NCBI GenBank assembly: GCA_008477525.1
Contig: SPDT01000007.1
Span: 372,001-436,000 of the forward strand
Source: Hypomyces perniciosus
Lineage: Eukaryota; Ascomycota; Sordariomycetes; Hypocreales; Hypocreaceae
Direction: 5' to 3'
DNA: 64,000 nt
The notes below the pieces were generated by a model. It did no database searches. It was not told the DNA's origin and worked only from the letters and a program-made list of their open reading frames with translations. Shown here one piece after another: positions 46,980 through 57,974 of this stretch. Numbering within the stretch: the first letter of the stretch is position 1; every line of letters begins with the position of its first letter. A program made the position numbers and the translations under genes.

Positions 46980-47660
46980 ATAATAGAATAGTAAAATTTA
47001 AAGCTAGGCTAGTTATTAAGGGTTTTTAATAACTAGAAGGAATAGATTTTAACTAAACGTTTGCTTTAACAGCTGTTCTTTCTACCTGGCGGCTCCTATT
47101 AGCCCTAGCTACTATCTATAACTAGGAAATTAAATAAATCGACTTTATTAGTGCATTCTTTAATGGGATATTTAAGGAAACTATTTTCCTTAACTTTCCT
47201 AAAGGATTTAAAGACTATGCCAGTTAAGCTTCCTTTAAGATTAAGTCTATTTTTAAAAAGCTGGGTTATAACCCTAATATAGATCAGGTTATTTAGTTAT
47301 AGAAAGCTCTTTACAGCCTAAAACAGTCCTTTAAAGAATAGCAATAGGCTTTATAAGCTTTAAGAAATAAACTAAGATATAATCCTTTAATTTCTAACTC
47401 TACTATTCTTTATAATCTAAATAATAGTATTTTTATTATTATTTATATAGATAACTGTCTTTTTATTAGACTAGATAAAGAAGCTATAGCCTAGCTAAAG
47501 CTAGCTTTTAATAAAGTCTATACTATAAAAAATAAAGGCCCTGCCTTTTTCTTTTTAAGGGTTTAGATAGTTAAAGATAAAAAAAGAGGCCTTTTTTAGC
47601 TTTTCTAGAAATAGTATATTACTAAAGCTATAGAGTTTTTTAACCTTTAAAACTCTAAGC
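46980..47660 (+). pseudogene. Copia-C reverse transcriptase
   Basis: Readable motifs: WRLLLALATIYNWEIKQID (first catalytic Asp), FISAFFNGIFKETIFLNFPKGF, KALYSLKQSFKE (LYGLKQSPRxW box) and FIIIYIDNCLFI, the YVDD box with the second Asp changed to Asn, as G-to-A mutation predicts. Several TAG/TAA stops interrupt it. Confidence 0.85.
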
Positions 47661-47929
47661 CTATTTAATTACCCCTATAGCCCTTTATTTTAGCTAATAA
47701 GACTATAACTAAACTAGATAAAGCTAATACTAAGCTTTTTTAAGCTATTATTAATACTATTATCTACTTAACAATTTATATTTAAATAAATACTAGCTTT
47801 CCAGTCTAGTAGCTAGCTAGATAATTTTAAGGCCTTTATAAAGAGCATTTAAACGCAGCCTGCAACCTATTATAGTATTTAAATAGTACCTAGGATCTAG
47901 TTATTTAATATACTAGAAAATCTAGTCCT

Positions 47930-48390
47930 ATACCTATTAGTTATTGCGATAGTGATTTTGCTAAGGATAAAGAATTAAGCAAATCGACTTATGGCTATAT
48001 TATTATAGTTGCTAATAGGCTAATTAGCTGGAAATTAAAAAAGGACTTAACTATCTGTCTTTCTACGCTAAAAGCAGAGTTTATAGCTCTTATAGAAGCT
48101 ACTAGGGAGATTCAGTGGCTTATTAGCCTATATAGAGAGGTAGATCGACCAATTATACAGCCAATCTCTTTACTTAACGATAATGAAAGTACTATTTTTA
48201 CCTTAAATAACCCTACCCTTTATAATCAAATAAAATATACTCTGTTACGGTTTAATTATATTAGGGAATAGGTTAAAAATAGCGTTATTATAGTTAGCTA
48301 TCTGGAAACTAGTAAAATGGTTACTGATAGGCTTACTAAGCCTCTTTTAGGTCTGAAATTAAGGAATTTTATAAATCTCTTTAATCTTAA
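47930..48390 (+). pseudogene. Copia-C RNase H
   Basis: One of the best preserved parts: CDSDFAKDKELSKSTYGYII, ISWKLKKDLTICLSTLKAEFIAL, LLNDNESTI and TDRLTKPLLG. These correspond to the D, E and D positions of copia RNase H. Almost open from about 47940 to 48270. Confidence 0.85.
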
Positions 48391-48589
48391 GATTTTACTT
48401 AAAGTATATACTTCAAGTTCTTACCCTTTTTATAGCTAGTAGCTATTTTATAGCTATTTAGCTATCTTTATTATTTTATCTTTAACTATATTAGCTATCC
48501 TTTTATTTTTTATATTCTAGTTACTTTCCTATATCTAGATCCTATATCTACTTTAAAGTTATATAGGATAGTATCTATTTTAGAGGGAG

Positions 48590-49170
48590 TGTTGAAAAGG
48601 AGGGCTAAAAAGTAAGGATTTTAGTGTATTTGGGTAACCTTCCTACTCTGGCTAGACCTGGAATTAGGCCTGACGCTAGGACCGAGTTCCGGAGGAACTT
48701 CGGTGTAAGTTAAGAAATTTCTGTTATCTTTAACAATAACAATTAAGCTAGGACCAGCTACCCCGCCTACCCTAGACTCAATATAATGGCTATAATGGCT
48801 ATTGTGAAAAATCTGACTAAAATGGTTTCCTGTTTGTATAGCCGTGAGTCGATTTGACCGATTTTATATATAAATGAATTTTGCGGAAAATAGGAATGCG
48901 GCCACGAACCTAATTCTGCTACTGCACACTTATTGTTAGGTCGGAGGACTATTGTAGAAGACAAAGCTATTGTTTATACAATTCACTTCTATACCAGCCG
49001 CATATACACTAGATATTCTATAGCTTCTAGCTATTAGATCGTTTACAATTCAATTGTTTATCCATTGTTAACCTAACTAGACTCTCAGTCGTTTCCTTAT
49101 TACTGCGTTAGGTACAACTTCCTAGAAGCTGCACTTAAATGAGGTTCAGTATAACCTTGTTATTTCAACA
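48590..49170 (+). repeat. 3' LTR of Copia-C
   Basis: 581 bp, TGTTGAAAAGG...TTTCAACA with intact inverted ends. Contains a near-perfect inverted repeat around GAGTTCCGGAGGAACTTC. Confidence 0.93.
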
Positions 49171-52078
49171 AGCCTATATTATAGCGCCCTTTGAGACTAA
49201 TAAATAAACTAAACTAAAAAAGATATTATATAATATAGTTAGGTATAAGAAATGCAATTACTAGGATAAAATTATAGCTAAAGCTAGCCTAGGTAGGGGT
49301 ATTTAATAAATAGCTAAATAGTATAAAGCTATAGACTAATTTTAACCCCCCCTTTTAATAGACAGCAATAAAAGTATTTTAAACCCTAGGGAATAAGTAG
49401 CCTTTTTTAAAGAATACCTACTATAATGAAAAAAAGCAGAAAAAGATATTAAAAACCTATAAGAACCTTAAATATTAAAAAACCCTTAAATACTATAAAA
49501 TAAAATAATTATTAAAAAAAAGGCAAAAAAGCTATAATTAAAGCAGGGAATACTATACCTAGCGTAAATAATATATTAATTGCCCTTTTATACTATATAT
49601 AGCCTACTATTAAAAAGTTTATTATAAACCTTTTTAAAGGCTAGTTTAAATTAAAATATTACCCCCTCCCTTTGAAATATATTAAAATTACTATTATTCT
49701 TAAATTTAATATACTTAATTATATAGACTATAAAGCTTTTAAATTTATTTTACTATTATTTTATATAGGAAAAGGTTTAAAAAGATTATTTACTAAAAAA
49801 GTATCTTTTTTAATATTTAAATATAAAATCCTTTTAAAGTAATACTTTAAGGCCCTCTTTAAAAGAGCAGTTATAGACTTAGTTGCCTATTTAATTTATA
49901 ATATTAAAGTTACTTTAAGTAAAAGGGAAATTATAACCCTTTTTACTTTTAATATCTTTAAAGCCTTTAATATTATTATAAACAATAAACTAGTCCTATA
50001 GCTTAAATAATAAAGTTAACCTATTTAGTTTATAAAATAAATAAAATCCTTTATAAATAATAAAATTACCTTTATTTATAAAAGAGATAGGATTAACCTA
50101 TTAGGCCTTACCCTTAAATATAAAGCTTTATAGGGATCCTTTATCTCTTTTATTATATTGATACTTTATTTTAGCCTAATCCTTTAACTTAAAGACTAAT
50201 AATCTTACTTTCAGTATACTAATAATATTACTATATTTATTATAGGCAGGTTTACTTAAAAGATAATTACCTTTATATAATAAACGCTTAATAAAATATT
50301 AAAATAAAAAGTAAAAAATATAGTATTTTTTAATTATATTAAAGCTAAATTACTGCATTTTATTATATAAAAGGCTAAATATATAAAAAAAATATTATAA
50401 TAAAAGGAAAACTAGTTTAATTTAAAGAGAATATTTAATAGCTAAAGGTTTACTTTAACTTAAAGTTTTCTTTTAAAAAATATATAAAGATATTTATAGG
50501 CAAAATATATAAAGTCTTTAACTTCTTTAAATTATTTAAGAAAACTTAAAAAGGCTTACCTTTTAAAGCTATAATATAAGCTGTAAAGGCTTATATCCTT
50601 TTTATCGCTTTATATAAAATAAAAGTATAATAATTAAAGTATAAATAATAATTATAAATTAACTTTATTAAATAAGTAAATATAAAAGTATCTAGTTTAA
50701 TAAATAAAATAAATAAAGCCTTTAAAGCTGCAGTAAAGGCAGTCCTTTTAATTTAAAAGACTATAAATATTCCTATTTTATATAGAAAGTTAAAGGTCCC
50801 TTTAGCTAATATTACTTTCGCCTAAGCCTAATTTAAATATATAGCGAGATTTGCAGGATTAAATTAAGATTATTTAATTAGTTAATATATTAATAAAAAA
50901 CTCCCTCTTTAATTATTATAGACTAAACTTTAATATATTACTGCTTTAATTAATAAAACTATTAAACTAATACTTTTCGCTAAAAAGTCCCTATATATTC
51001 TCTTTAATTTTAACTTAAAAGGTATAGGTAAATTAACTGCAGTAAAGAAATATTTAAAAATAGTTAAGTCCCACCCCTTTTATATAATCTTAACCTACTT
51101 TAATAAATCTTAAATTAAAAGGAATATAGGCTAAAAAGTAGTTATTTACTATAAAGTAAAAGTAATTATAAATACTAGACGCTTTAATAATATAAAGGTT
51201 TATAATATAAAAGTATAGGCTACTTTAAAGGCTATAAAGTTAATAGTTAAATATATAAAGGAAAATAATATAATTTAAATAGTATCTTTTTTTTTAAATA
51301 ATTTATTAATTATTAATAGGCTATTTAATAAGCCCCTTTTTTTTATATAAAGAGTATATATATATTTTTAAAAATTAATATAAAGTATTTTACTTTATAG
51401 GACTTTTATTTTATTAGTTTTAAAATATAAAGATATTATAAGTAATAAATAAGTTAATTATTTAATTAAATAAAGTATAGCCCTTTTTACTGCGTTATAG
51501 AATTAAACTATAATTATATATATTAAAAAATAGATTAAAAAAGAAGTTATATAGGTAAAGGAGTAAGATTAGCTTTTTAAGACCTTAGAAAGCTATAAGC
51601 AGTAGGGATTTAAGGCTTTAGCTTCCCCTTTAAAACTTAAACTTTTATACTTTATACTTTATAAGCTTTTAATAGAAAAATTAAAATATAGGGATTTCTA
51701 AAAATACTATAAATACTTTAAATATAATAGAGAGTTTATCTATAAATATAGTAAATTAAAAAGATAAAGCTACTTTATAGAATATAAAATAGTTAAACCT
51801 TTCTATTTAAATATCCCTTTAAAAGAAACCCCTTTTTTTTACTTATTTAGATTTATAGGAAGTAAAGCCTTTTAGAAACTAGTAAAGGAAGCGGACCTTT
51901 ATAGTCCTCCCTTAGCGGAAATAGATTAATACTACCTAGATTAACCCTTTTTCCTTTATAAATTAAAACTCAGCGAATAGCAGCGTAAACTGCCGGCTTT
52001 TAACGTCCTATTGCCTATAAGGGATTTATATAACTAGTTTACTTAGTGGACGTAAATAATAAAACAAACAAAACAAAC
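49171..52078 (+). mobile_element. LINE (Tad-like) ORF2 3' part with A-rich tail
   Basis: Starts directly at the Copia-C LTR. Reading through stops, 49190-49420 resembles the endonuclease-reverse transcriptase linker (KRNYWDKIIAKASLGRG-like after undoing C>T, then QPPPLIDSNKS). 51670-52020 resembles the C-terminal end of Tad LINEs: a Cys/His-rich segment, then FRFIGSKAF and PAFNVLLPIRDL. The 3' end is an A-rich tail AATAAAACAAACAAAACAAAC-like ending about 52078, after which normal-composition DNA begins. 49171-49343 is repeated inverted at 1-178. All frames are dead. The class assignment is by eye. Confidence 0.6.
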
Positions 52079-53271
52079 ATATCGGTCGGATTATGTGCAT
52101 CCTGATACTATCAAGGATGTGACGGCTCACTATCCTCGTCGTAACTGGTCTAAATGCTTCTCTAGCAAGATCCGTGAGGAGGTAAAGGTTAAGCCTTGGT
52201 GTCATACAACTGCATCGGAGGAAAAGTTCCCACATGACGTCGAACACAATACGTTGATGGAACCATATGATTCTTTGTTGTGAGAGAGGCATGTGCCATG
52301 GTTAGACTCACCATTCATTTCATGTTCAAGATTTTTCACAGTATCCCCCAGTCAGTGAGGTTTCTCGGGGTCTCCAAATGAAGGTCGATTGACAAGTTGT
52401 GATAAGGACTGTTTTGTACTGAGTAGAGTACTTCCTGGAACCCATGATAGCAATTGGTTTTAGATGATAAGTAATAGACTATGGTTGGATAATTTATCCT
52501 AGATTGCCAAAAGGAGCTTTACGAAGAGGCGGAAAGGGTGAGTAGCTGGTTGCAGGGAGTTGGACAATACGATATTCATCTCGGGCTCACATTATTGCGT
52601 TGAATTAAGTCTACAATTTAGGTAGTCAAAGAGGCCAAAAGAGATAGAATTAGAGCAGCTGCTGTGAGTCTATTAATATGAGGACTGCTGACTATCTAGC
52701 CGCAATATGAGACTAGTGTACAGTGCCCAACGCTGAACACACTTCAATCTGACTGGCCCTGATTCTAGCTTAAGGAGGGCTAGCTTGCAAACTCAAGCTG
52801 GGGGAGTTTAGCTTAAATTAAATTAACTAAGTTAAGTATATAGGCCTAGCTGAACTAAGTTATAATCCAAACTTATCCTAAAGCTACCCTAAAAGTACAA
52901 AAATATGTATTTTCTGAGCCTAAATAAAGGGTATAAAAAGAAATAAAAAGAAATAAAAAGAACTAAAATAAGATTAAAACTAGTGTGATTTACAAGGCTT
53001 AAAACTTGACGAAAAAGTGAACTTGAATTGGTTAGGTCGACACTTGCTTGGCTTGAATTAACCTAGTTGGATTAGTATGTTCAGCGTTGACGTGCCAAAA
53101 TGAGCCTCGGTTATGTTGTTATCAAGGAGAGTGAGGGAGACAAGGTGTGTACGAGAGACATCAATGTAGGACAGCCACGAGAACTGTCCGGATCTCTAAA
53201 GGTGTCTACCCTGCAAAGTTCCAAATCATACTCTTTATCTAGCGAAATCAATAAATAGATCTATATAGACT
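52079..53271. other. Boundary region between transposon nest and NRPS
   Basis: Composition returns to normal at 52079. After a short open frame (52095-52283) nothing gene-like is seen. 52780-53060 is repetitive-looking, with AAAGAAATAAAAAG runs and GCTTGAATTAA/TTGGCTTGAA words, possibly old repeat debris. The 3' untranslated part of the NRPS should lie at about 53100-53271. Confidence 0.5.
52095..52283 (+). pseudogene. Orphan 62-codon frame, probable gene fragment
   Basis: Open from the LINE tail to a TGA at 52281-52283, with balanced amino acid use (HPDTIKDVTAHYPRRNW, VKPWCHTTASEEKFPHD, LMEPYDSLL) unlike the neighbouring AT-rich translations. It looks like the C-terminal end of a gene whose 5' part was replaced by the LINE insertion. 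I do not recognise the family. It may equally be chance. Confidence 0.35.
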
Positions 53272-53274
53272 CTA

Positions 53275-54549
53275 GCTACTGCTTATTTCCCTTTCAATAA
53301 AGCGATGTGCCCTTATAGCCCCGTTTATAGACGAAACTGGTGCATTTGGCCTGTTAGCTATCGCCTCAATCGCGACGCGGAGATCGTGCAAAAGGCCAGC
53401 CGCAATATTCTTAGGCACGAGATCAACTGCATAGCTGAGGTTCACCTCCAACCATCCTGGCCCTTGAGTCGCCGCAATCGTGATTTCTGTCATCATGTAG
53501 AAACCTTCCACAGGCGTAACGAACGCAGGCTTATACTCAGTTTCTCCGAGCATGAAGCCTGACTCCTGAGCTCGTTGGTGATTGATCAGCGATGTAAAAC
53601 GGGTCCATTCCACGCAACTCTCGACAATACGCTGCGTGGCTATTGTCTCGTGTCGAATGCTCTCTATTTGCTGGTCTCGGATGTGATCCAACAGCTCAGA
53701 GATGGTCGCGTCGGGAGGCACGACAAAGCGAAAAGGCAGTGCTGTAACGCAACAGCCGTACGCGCCCGCGACGGCGGGACTCACGGCGTTACGACCTGTA
53801 CTCGACTCGGAAAAGACTACATCCAAGAGCCCAGAGTGCTCTGCAAGGACTATTCCCCATGCGGCTTTCACGATCAGGGCTGGCATCATTCCTGATGCAA
53901 GTGAGGAGGGTAGCACTAGCGTCTCTTTTGGTAGTGCAGATGCCTTTAGTTCCGTTTGTGTGGTGTGTGATCGTCCTAGTTGTGGCATCACCGATCCATG
54001 CAAAAGTTCGCGCCAGTACGAGAGTGACGAGTGGTTGATGCGGGCATGAAGGTCGTACAGGTAGCTGGTGAACGGGGCATGTGACTGAACGGCAGTCCCA
54101 CGATAGATGGCCATGAGGCTGTCCCAGATCAGAGGGAGGGAATGCGCGTCATAGAGTGCATGCGACATCCGGAACAGTATCCTATGGTCATCGCTCCGGT
54201 CTGTGGTGATGATTACAATGTTGATGGGGGGCTTTCCTTGCTCCGGGCTTCCAAAGGTCTCTTCCTCCATGAATCTTTTCGTGAATGTATCAATGCTTTC
54301 ATTGGTGCGATAGACCCGTATCTTCGGATCGTATGCACTGAGAACAACTTGCCAAAATTGACCGCCATCCTGCACAAACGCTGTTCGGAGCGTTTCGACG
54401 TGGTCGATCAGCGTCAAACAAGCACGTTTCAACTTACCAATGTTATAATGGCCTTCGCCGTCAATAGCTATGTAATTCAAGTCCATGCGCGTGTGAGAGA
54501 GCATTCCAGCAACACTTAGAGCTTGAAAGTCTGTCACCGGTGCGACGTC
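53275..54549 (-). other. NRPS terminal condensation-like domain
   Basis: Last domain of the protein. The catalytic motif reads MSHALYDAHS at about 54138-54168, the SHxxxDxxS form seen in terminal condensation domains of fungal NRPSs, which release products by cyclisation or by transfer to a nucleophile. No TE or R domain follows. Confidence 0.78.
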
Positions 54550-54692
54550 AAGTACTGTGACTTGAGAGGTCTGTATCCATGGGAGGCGGGCGATTGTTTT
54601 CAAGAGCGTGGTTTTGCGTCGGCCATCCAAGAGTGAGAAGCGCTGGTAATGACCGAGTCTTGAGGCGGCCGACGAGGACTTGCTGGCCGCAG

Positions 54693-56553
54693 ATGCCATT
54701 TGTTCAAGCACCGGGCTTTGGAAGATGTCTGCCACTGTAAGCTGCAAACCGGCTTCTCTGGCCAGGGCGGTCAATCTCATAGCCACGACCGAGTCACCGC
54801 CGAGATCGAACAAATTGTCGTCTCCCCCGATGAGCATTTCATCGAGTGACAGGACGGTGGACCACAACCGCCGCAAGAGTACCTCTGTCTCGGTCACCAC
54901 CGACTTGAGAGAGGCATGACTGAACAGATGACGGTTCCAGTCATCGACGCTCAGGGCAGCAAAGACGGTACGGAGAGCCAACCGATCCAGCTTGCTGGAT
55001 GGGTTCAGCGGCAAACGCGTGACTGGGAGGAAGATCTGTGGAATCATATACGACGGAAGGACGGTCCGCAAATCTGTGCGAAGCTGTTCGAGCATCCGCC
55101 GCAGCGCCAACGAAGTCTCCGCCACCTGGATTGGTACATCATTTGGCGTTTCGGTGGCGGTCGTCTTGAGTTCAAGGGCTGCAACCAAGACGCGATCACT
55201 TCGTCCGTGAGCCAGCGTGATGTAATCGACGGCCGCTTTACGGACGTCGGGCATTAGTCGCACGATCCAGCTCTCGATTTCGCCAATTTCGACGCGCTGG
55301 CCATGGATTTTCACCTGAGTGTCTCGCCGACCAAGCATCGTGAGTGATTGGTCAGGGTTTTGACGGACAAGGTCTCCGGAACGATAGAGACGCTGACTGC
55401 GTGCCGACGGGAAGCCCTCTACCCAGCGGGGGTTCATCACAAAGGCCTGGGCCGTCTTATCGGGCTCGTTGATGTACCCACGGCCCAACTGGGGACCTTG
55501 GACCAGTAGCTCCCCCGGAACCCCGATTGGACATAGTCGGTTGAAGTCTGTTGGCGAAACCACCCAAAAGCAACATGCTACGGGTAGACCCACGTTGGGT
55601 GCGTCTCGGCGTTCTACAAGGGGCCGGCTGCAAGCCACAAGGATGGAACATTCGGAGGGACCGTATGAGTTGATGATTTTCGAAGACTTACCCCAGAGAT
55701 CGATGACGTTGGGGTCGAGGGGTTCACCTCCTACCACGAGCGTGTCGATTGGAGGGACTTCTTGCGGGCGAAGCAACGCCGCCACTGTGGGTGTCAAACT
55801 GAGGAAGTTCACTCGCAAATCCCAGACTGCTTGCGCGAGGTTGCTCACGCGATCATGCTCGGAAGGTTCGCATACACAGCCTCCTTGAAAGAGAGTAGCG
55901 AAAACGTCCGAGATGCTGTTGTCGAATGTGAACGCGGCAAACTGTAGTGCTCGCGAGTGCGCCGTCAGGCCGAGCATACGGCTGTGTTTGATCAGGCTAC
56001 TAGCGAGAGCCCCGTGCTCCAAGATAGATCCCTTGGGAGTACCCGTACTTCCAGAAGTGAAGACCACCCAGGCCACATTGTCCGCAGTGACAGTTGAGCA
56101 GGGGGGTCCTGAAACCTGCGGCGACAGGCCGCTCATCAAATGATCATCAATGACGATGGTTCGCACACCAAGCGAACTGAGTCGGCTCGCTTGCTCACCG
56201 TCGGCGAGGATGAATCTTGCTCTCGTGTTCTCTACGATGGTGTGAATGCGGACGAGCGGATGCTGGATGCCCAACGGGACCACGCCCGCGCCAGCTTGCA
56301 AGATGGCAACAAGGGCAACTATGGCCCACTTGGACTTGGACATGCACACCCCGACCAGTGCTTCGGGTCCAACTCCGCTGTCGAGATGCCGGAGGTGATG
56401 CGCCAGGCGGCGGGAGGCCGTATGGACCAATTCTCCATATGTCAAATTGCCGTCCCAGGCACATACGGCTGGCGCGTCTGGTTGTCGAGCGCTTACGTCC
56501 CCCAAAACCTCGTGCATACATTGGTTCGTACGCTCCGGAATTTTCTCATTCCA
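54693..56553 (-). other. NRPS module 3: A3 and T3
   Basis: A3 core motifs: FTSGSTGTPKG, FTFDNSISD, NSYGPSE, YRSGDLV, GRRDTQVKIHGQRVE, SSKLDR. T3 has LGGDSVVAM, with the serine at about 54790-54792. Appears functional by motif. Confidence 0.88.
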
Positions 56554-56589
56554 TGAAAGAATTTGAGCTTTGTCCTGCGGGCTGATCAG

Positions 56590-57849
56590 GTCGAGGTCGC
56601 TCACTAGACGGCTCTCATCGTTTCCAAACTGGGAAAGCTGCTGGAAGATGTTCTCGAATTGTTCAAGAACACGGCGGACCTGCAACATGCTGATTGCCGC
56701 TTCATCGAACCATACATCCACGTTGATCTGCTTGTTCGTGATCATCGTGCACTCGATGTTGAATGCATATCCCTGGATAGCGTCATCACTCCTGTTTTCG
56801 CTCTCAACACTCAACAGTTCCTCAGCTGCTGAGCGCTTCCCATCGTCGCTCTCGATGGCGGCTTGCACTGTGAACAAGTGTGCTGGGGTGAAAAGGCCGT
56901 CACCGAGGTCAGGAACATGCCGTCTGATGTTTTGCAAGCCTGTATGTTCATATGGAATCATCTCTACGGCGTCTTGCTGAACTCGCGATAAGAATGTCTG
57001 AATTGAGTCGTTCGGCGGAATCTGTATGCGCACAGGGACGGTGGCAACGGTCGGAGCAAGAATATCCTCGATGCCCTCAACAGGCGCCTGTCGTCCAGAC
57101 AAGGCCACCATGATGAGTGCTTCATTCTCATCTGTACCGGCGTACGCAGCGAGCAAAATTGCCCACGCTGCGCGAAGGATGTTGGACGTCGTCACTGAGC
57201 CGGGCGAGTCATGGCTGCTGCGTTGGGTGATGTGGCATCTTGCATGCTGAGTTGACTGAGGTAGATACGATGGATCGACCGGCAACTCTGGGAACTTGAT
57301 CACGTTTGAATGCCCCAAATGCTTCCGCCAAAACGACCGCGTCGCGTTCTCGTCTCGAGCAGCCAAGTAACGTATGAAGCGTGACATGGGCACTGGCTGT
57401 GGGACGGGCTCGTTCCGCCCTAGACGCGCTAGCATGTCCATGGTTTTGATTATGCTCCAGCCATCGTATATGCTGTGGTGCATGGTCCACACAAAGTGCT
57501 TCTTCTCACTTCCTGGAGCCTCGATAATGGACATGCGGCAAAGTCTGCTCCCGTACGTCATGGGGACGCAGCGATCCTCTTCCAGATAGGCCTGAAGAGA
57601 TGACGAAGATTGCCAATGTACTGGCTCTTAGACCACAACTTGAACAGCCCCTGTTTCCCACGGTACAATACGCGTACGCAAGACGGCCAGAGACTTCCAC
57701 AGCCTTTCCCAGATAGCCTTGAAGAAAGCGACGTCTCCATTGAGGCGGAAGACTCGCTGCAGGACATATTTGTCCGGTCGTTGCGTTGTGATGGCCATTA
57801 AACCCTCTTGTAAAGGAGAACAGGGGTAAACGTCTTCAATATCCTCAGC
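56590..57849 (-). other. NRPS condensation domain C2, interrupted by TAA
   Basis: Begins DVYPCSPLQEGLM; catalytic motif MHHSIYDGWS at about 57460-57485 is canonical. The in-frame TAA at 57628-57630 lies between AVQVVV and EPVHWQ, upstream of the catalytic motif, so a truncated product would lack everything from here on. Confidence 0.88.
57628..57630 (-). other. In-frame TAA within the NRPS
   Basis: Codons read GTT CAA GTT GTG GTC TAA GAG CCA GTA CAT TGG. The only single transition giving TAA is from CAA (Gln), which is a CpA>TpA change. Frame is unchanged on both sides. Confidence 0.85.
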
Positions 57850-57974
57850 CGCCACATTACACTGATCTGCTAGAGCGGCGATCTGACCTGGTCGAACGGG
57901 AGAAAATCCAAGGCTGAGCGCAAAAGGCGCCGCGTCGGCCACAGCAGCTGGCATAGACATTTCGAGTTCCGCGA

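Larger units (their letters stand above)
42641..49170 (+). mobile_element. Copia-C, RIPed Ty1/copia retrotransposon
   Basis: 6,530-bp element on the plus strand with two 581-bp LTRs, a primer binding site GGTTATAAGCC directly after the 5' LTR and a purine tract TAGAGGGAG before the 3' LTR. Order: gag region about 43600-44650, integrase about 45800-46260, reverse transcriptase about 46980-47660, RNase H about 47930-48390, that is the copia order. All frames are broken by stops of CAA/CAG/TGG>stop type. The flanks are not a matching target duplication: TCTTT on the left, AGCCT on the right. Right of it a LINE resumes, but its upstream part is not found on the left. Confidence 0.92.
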
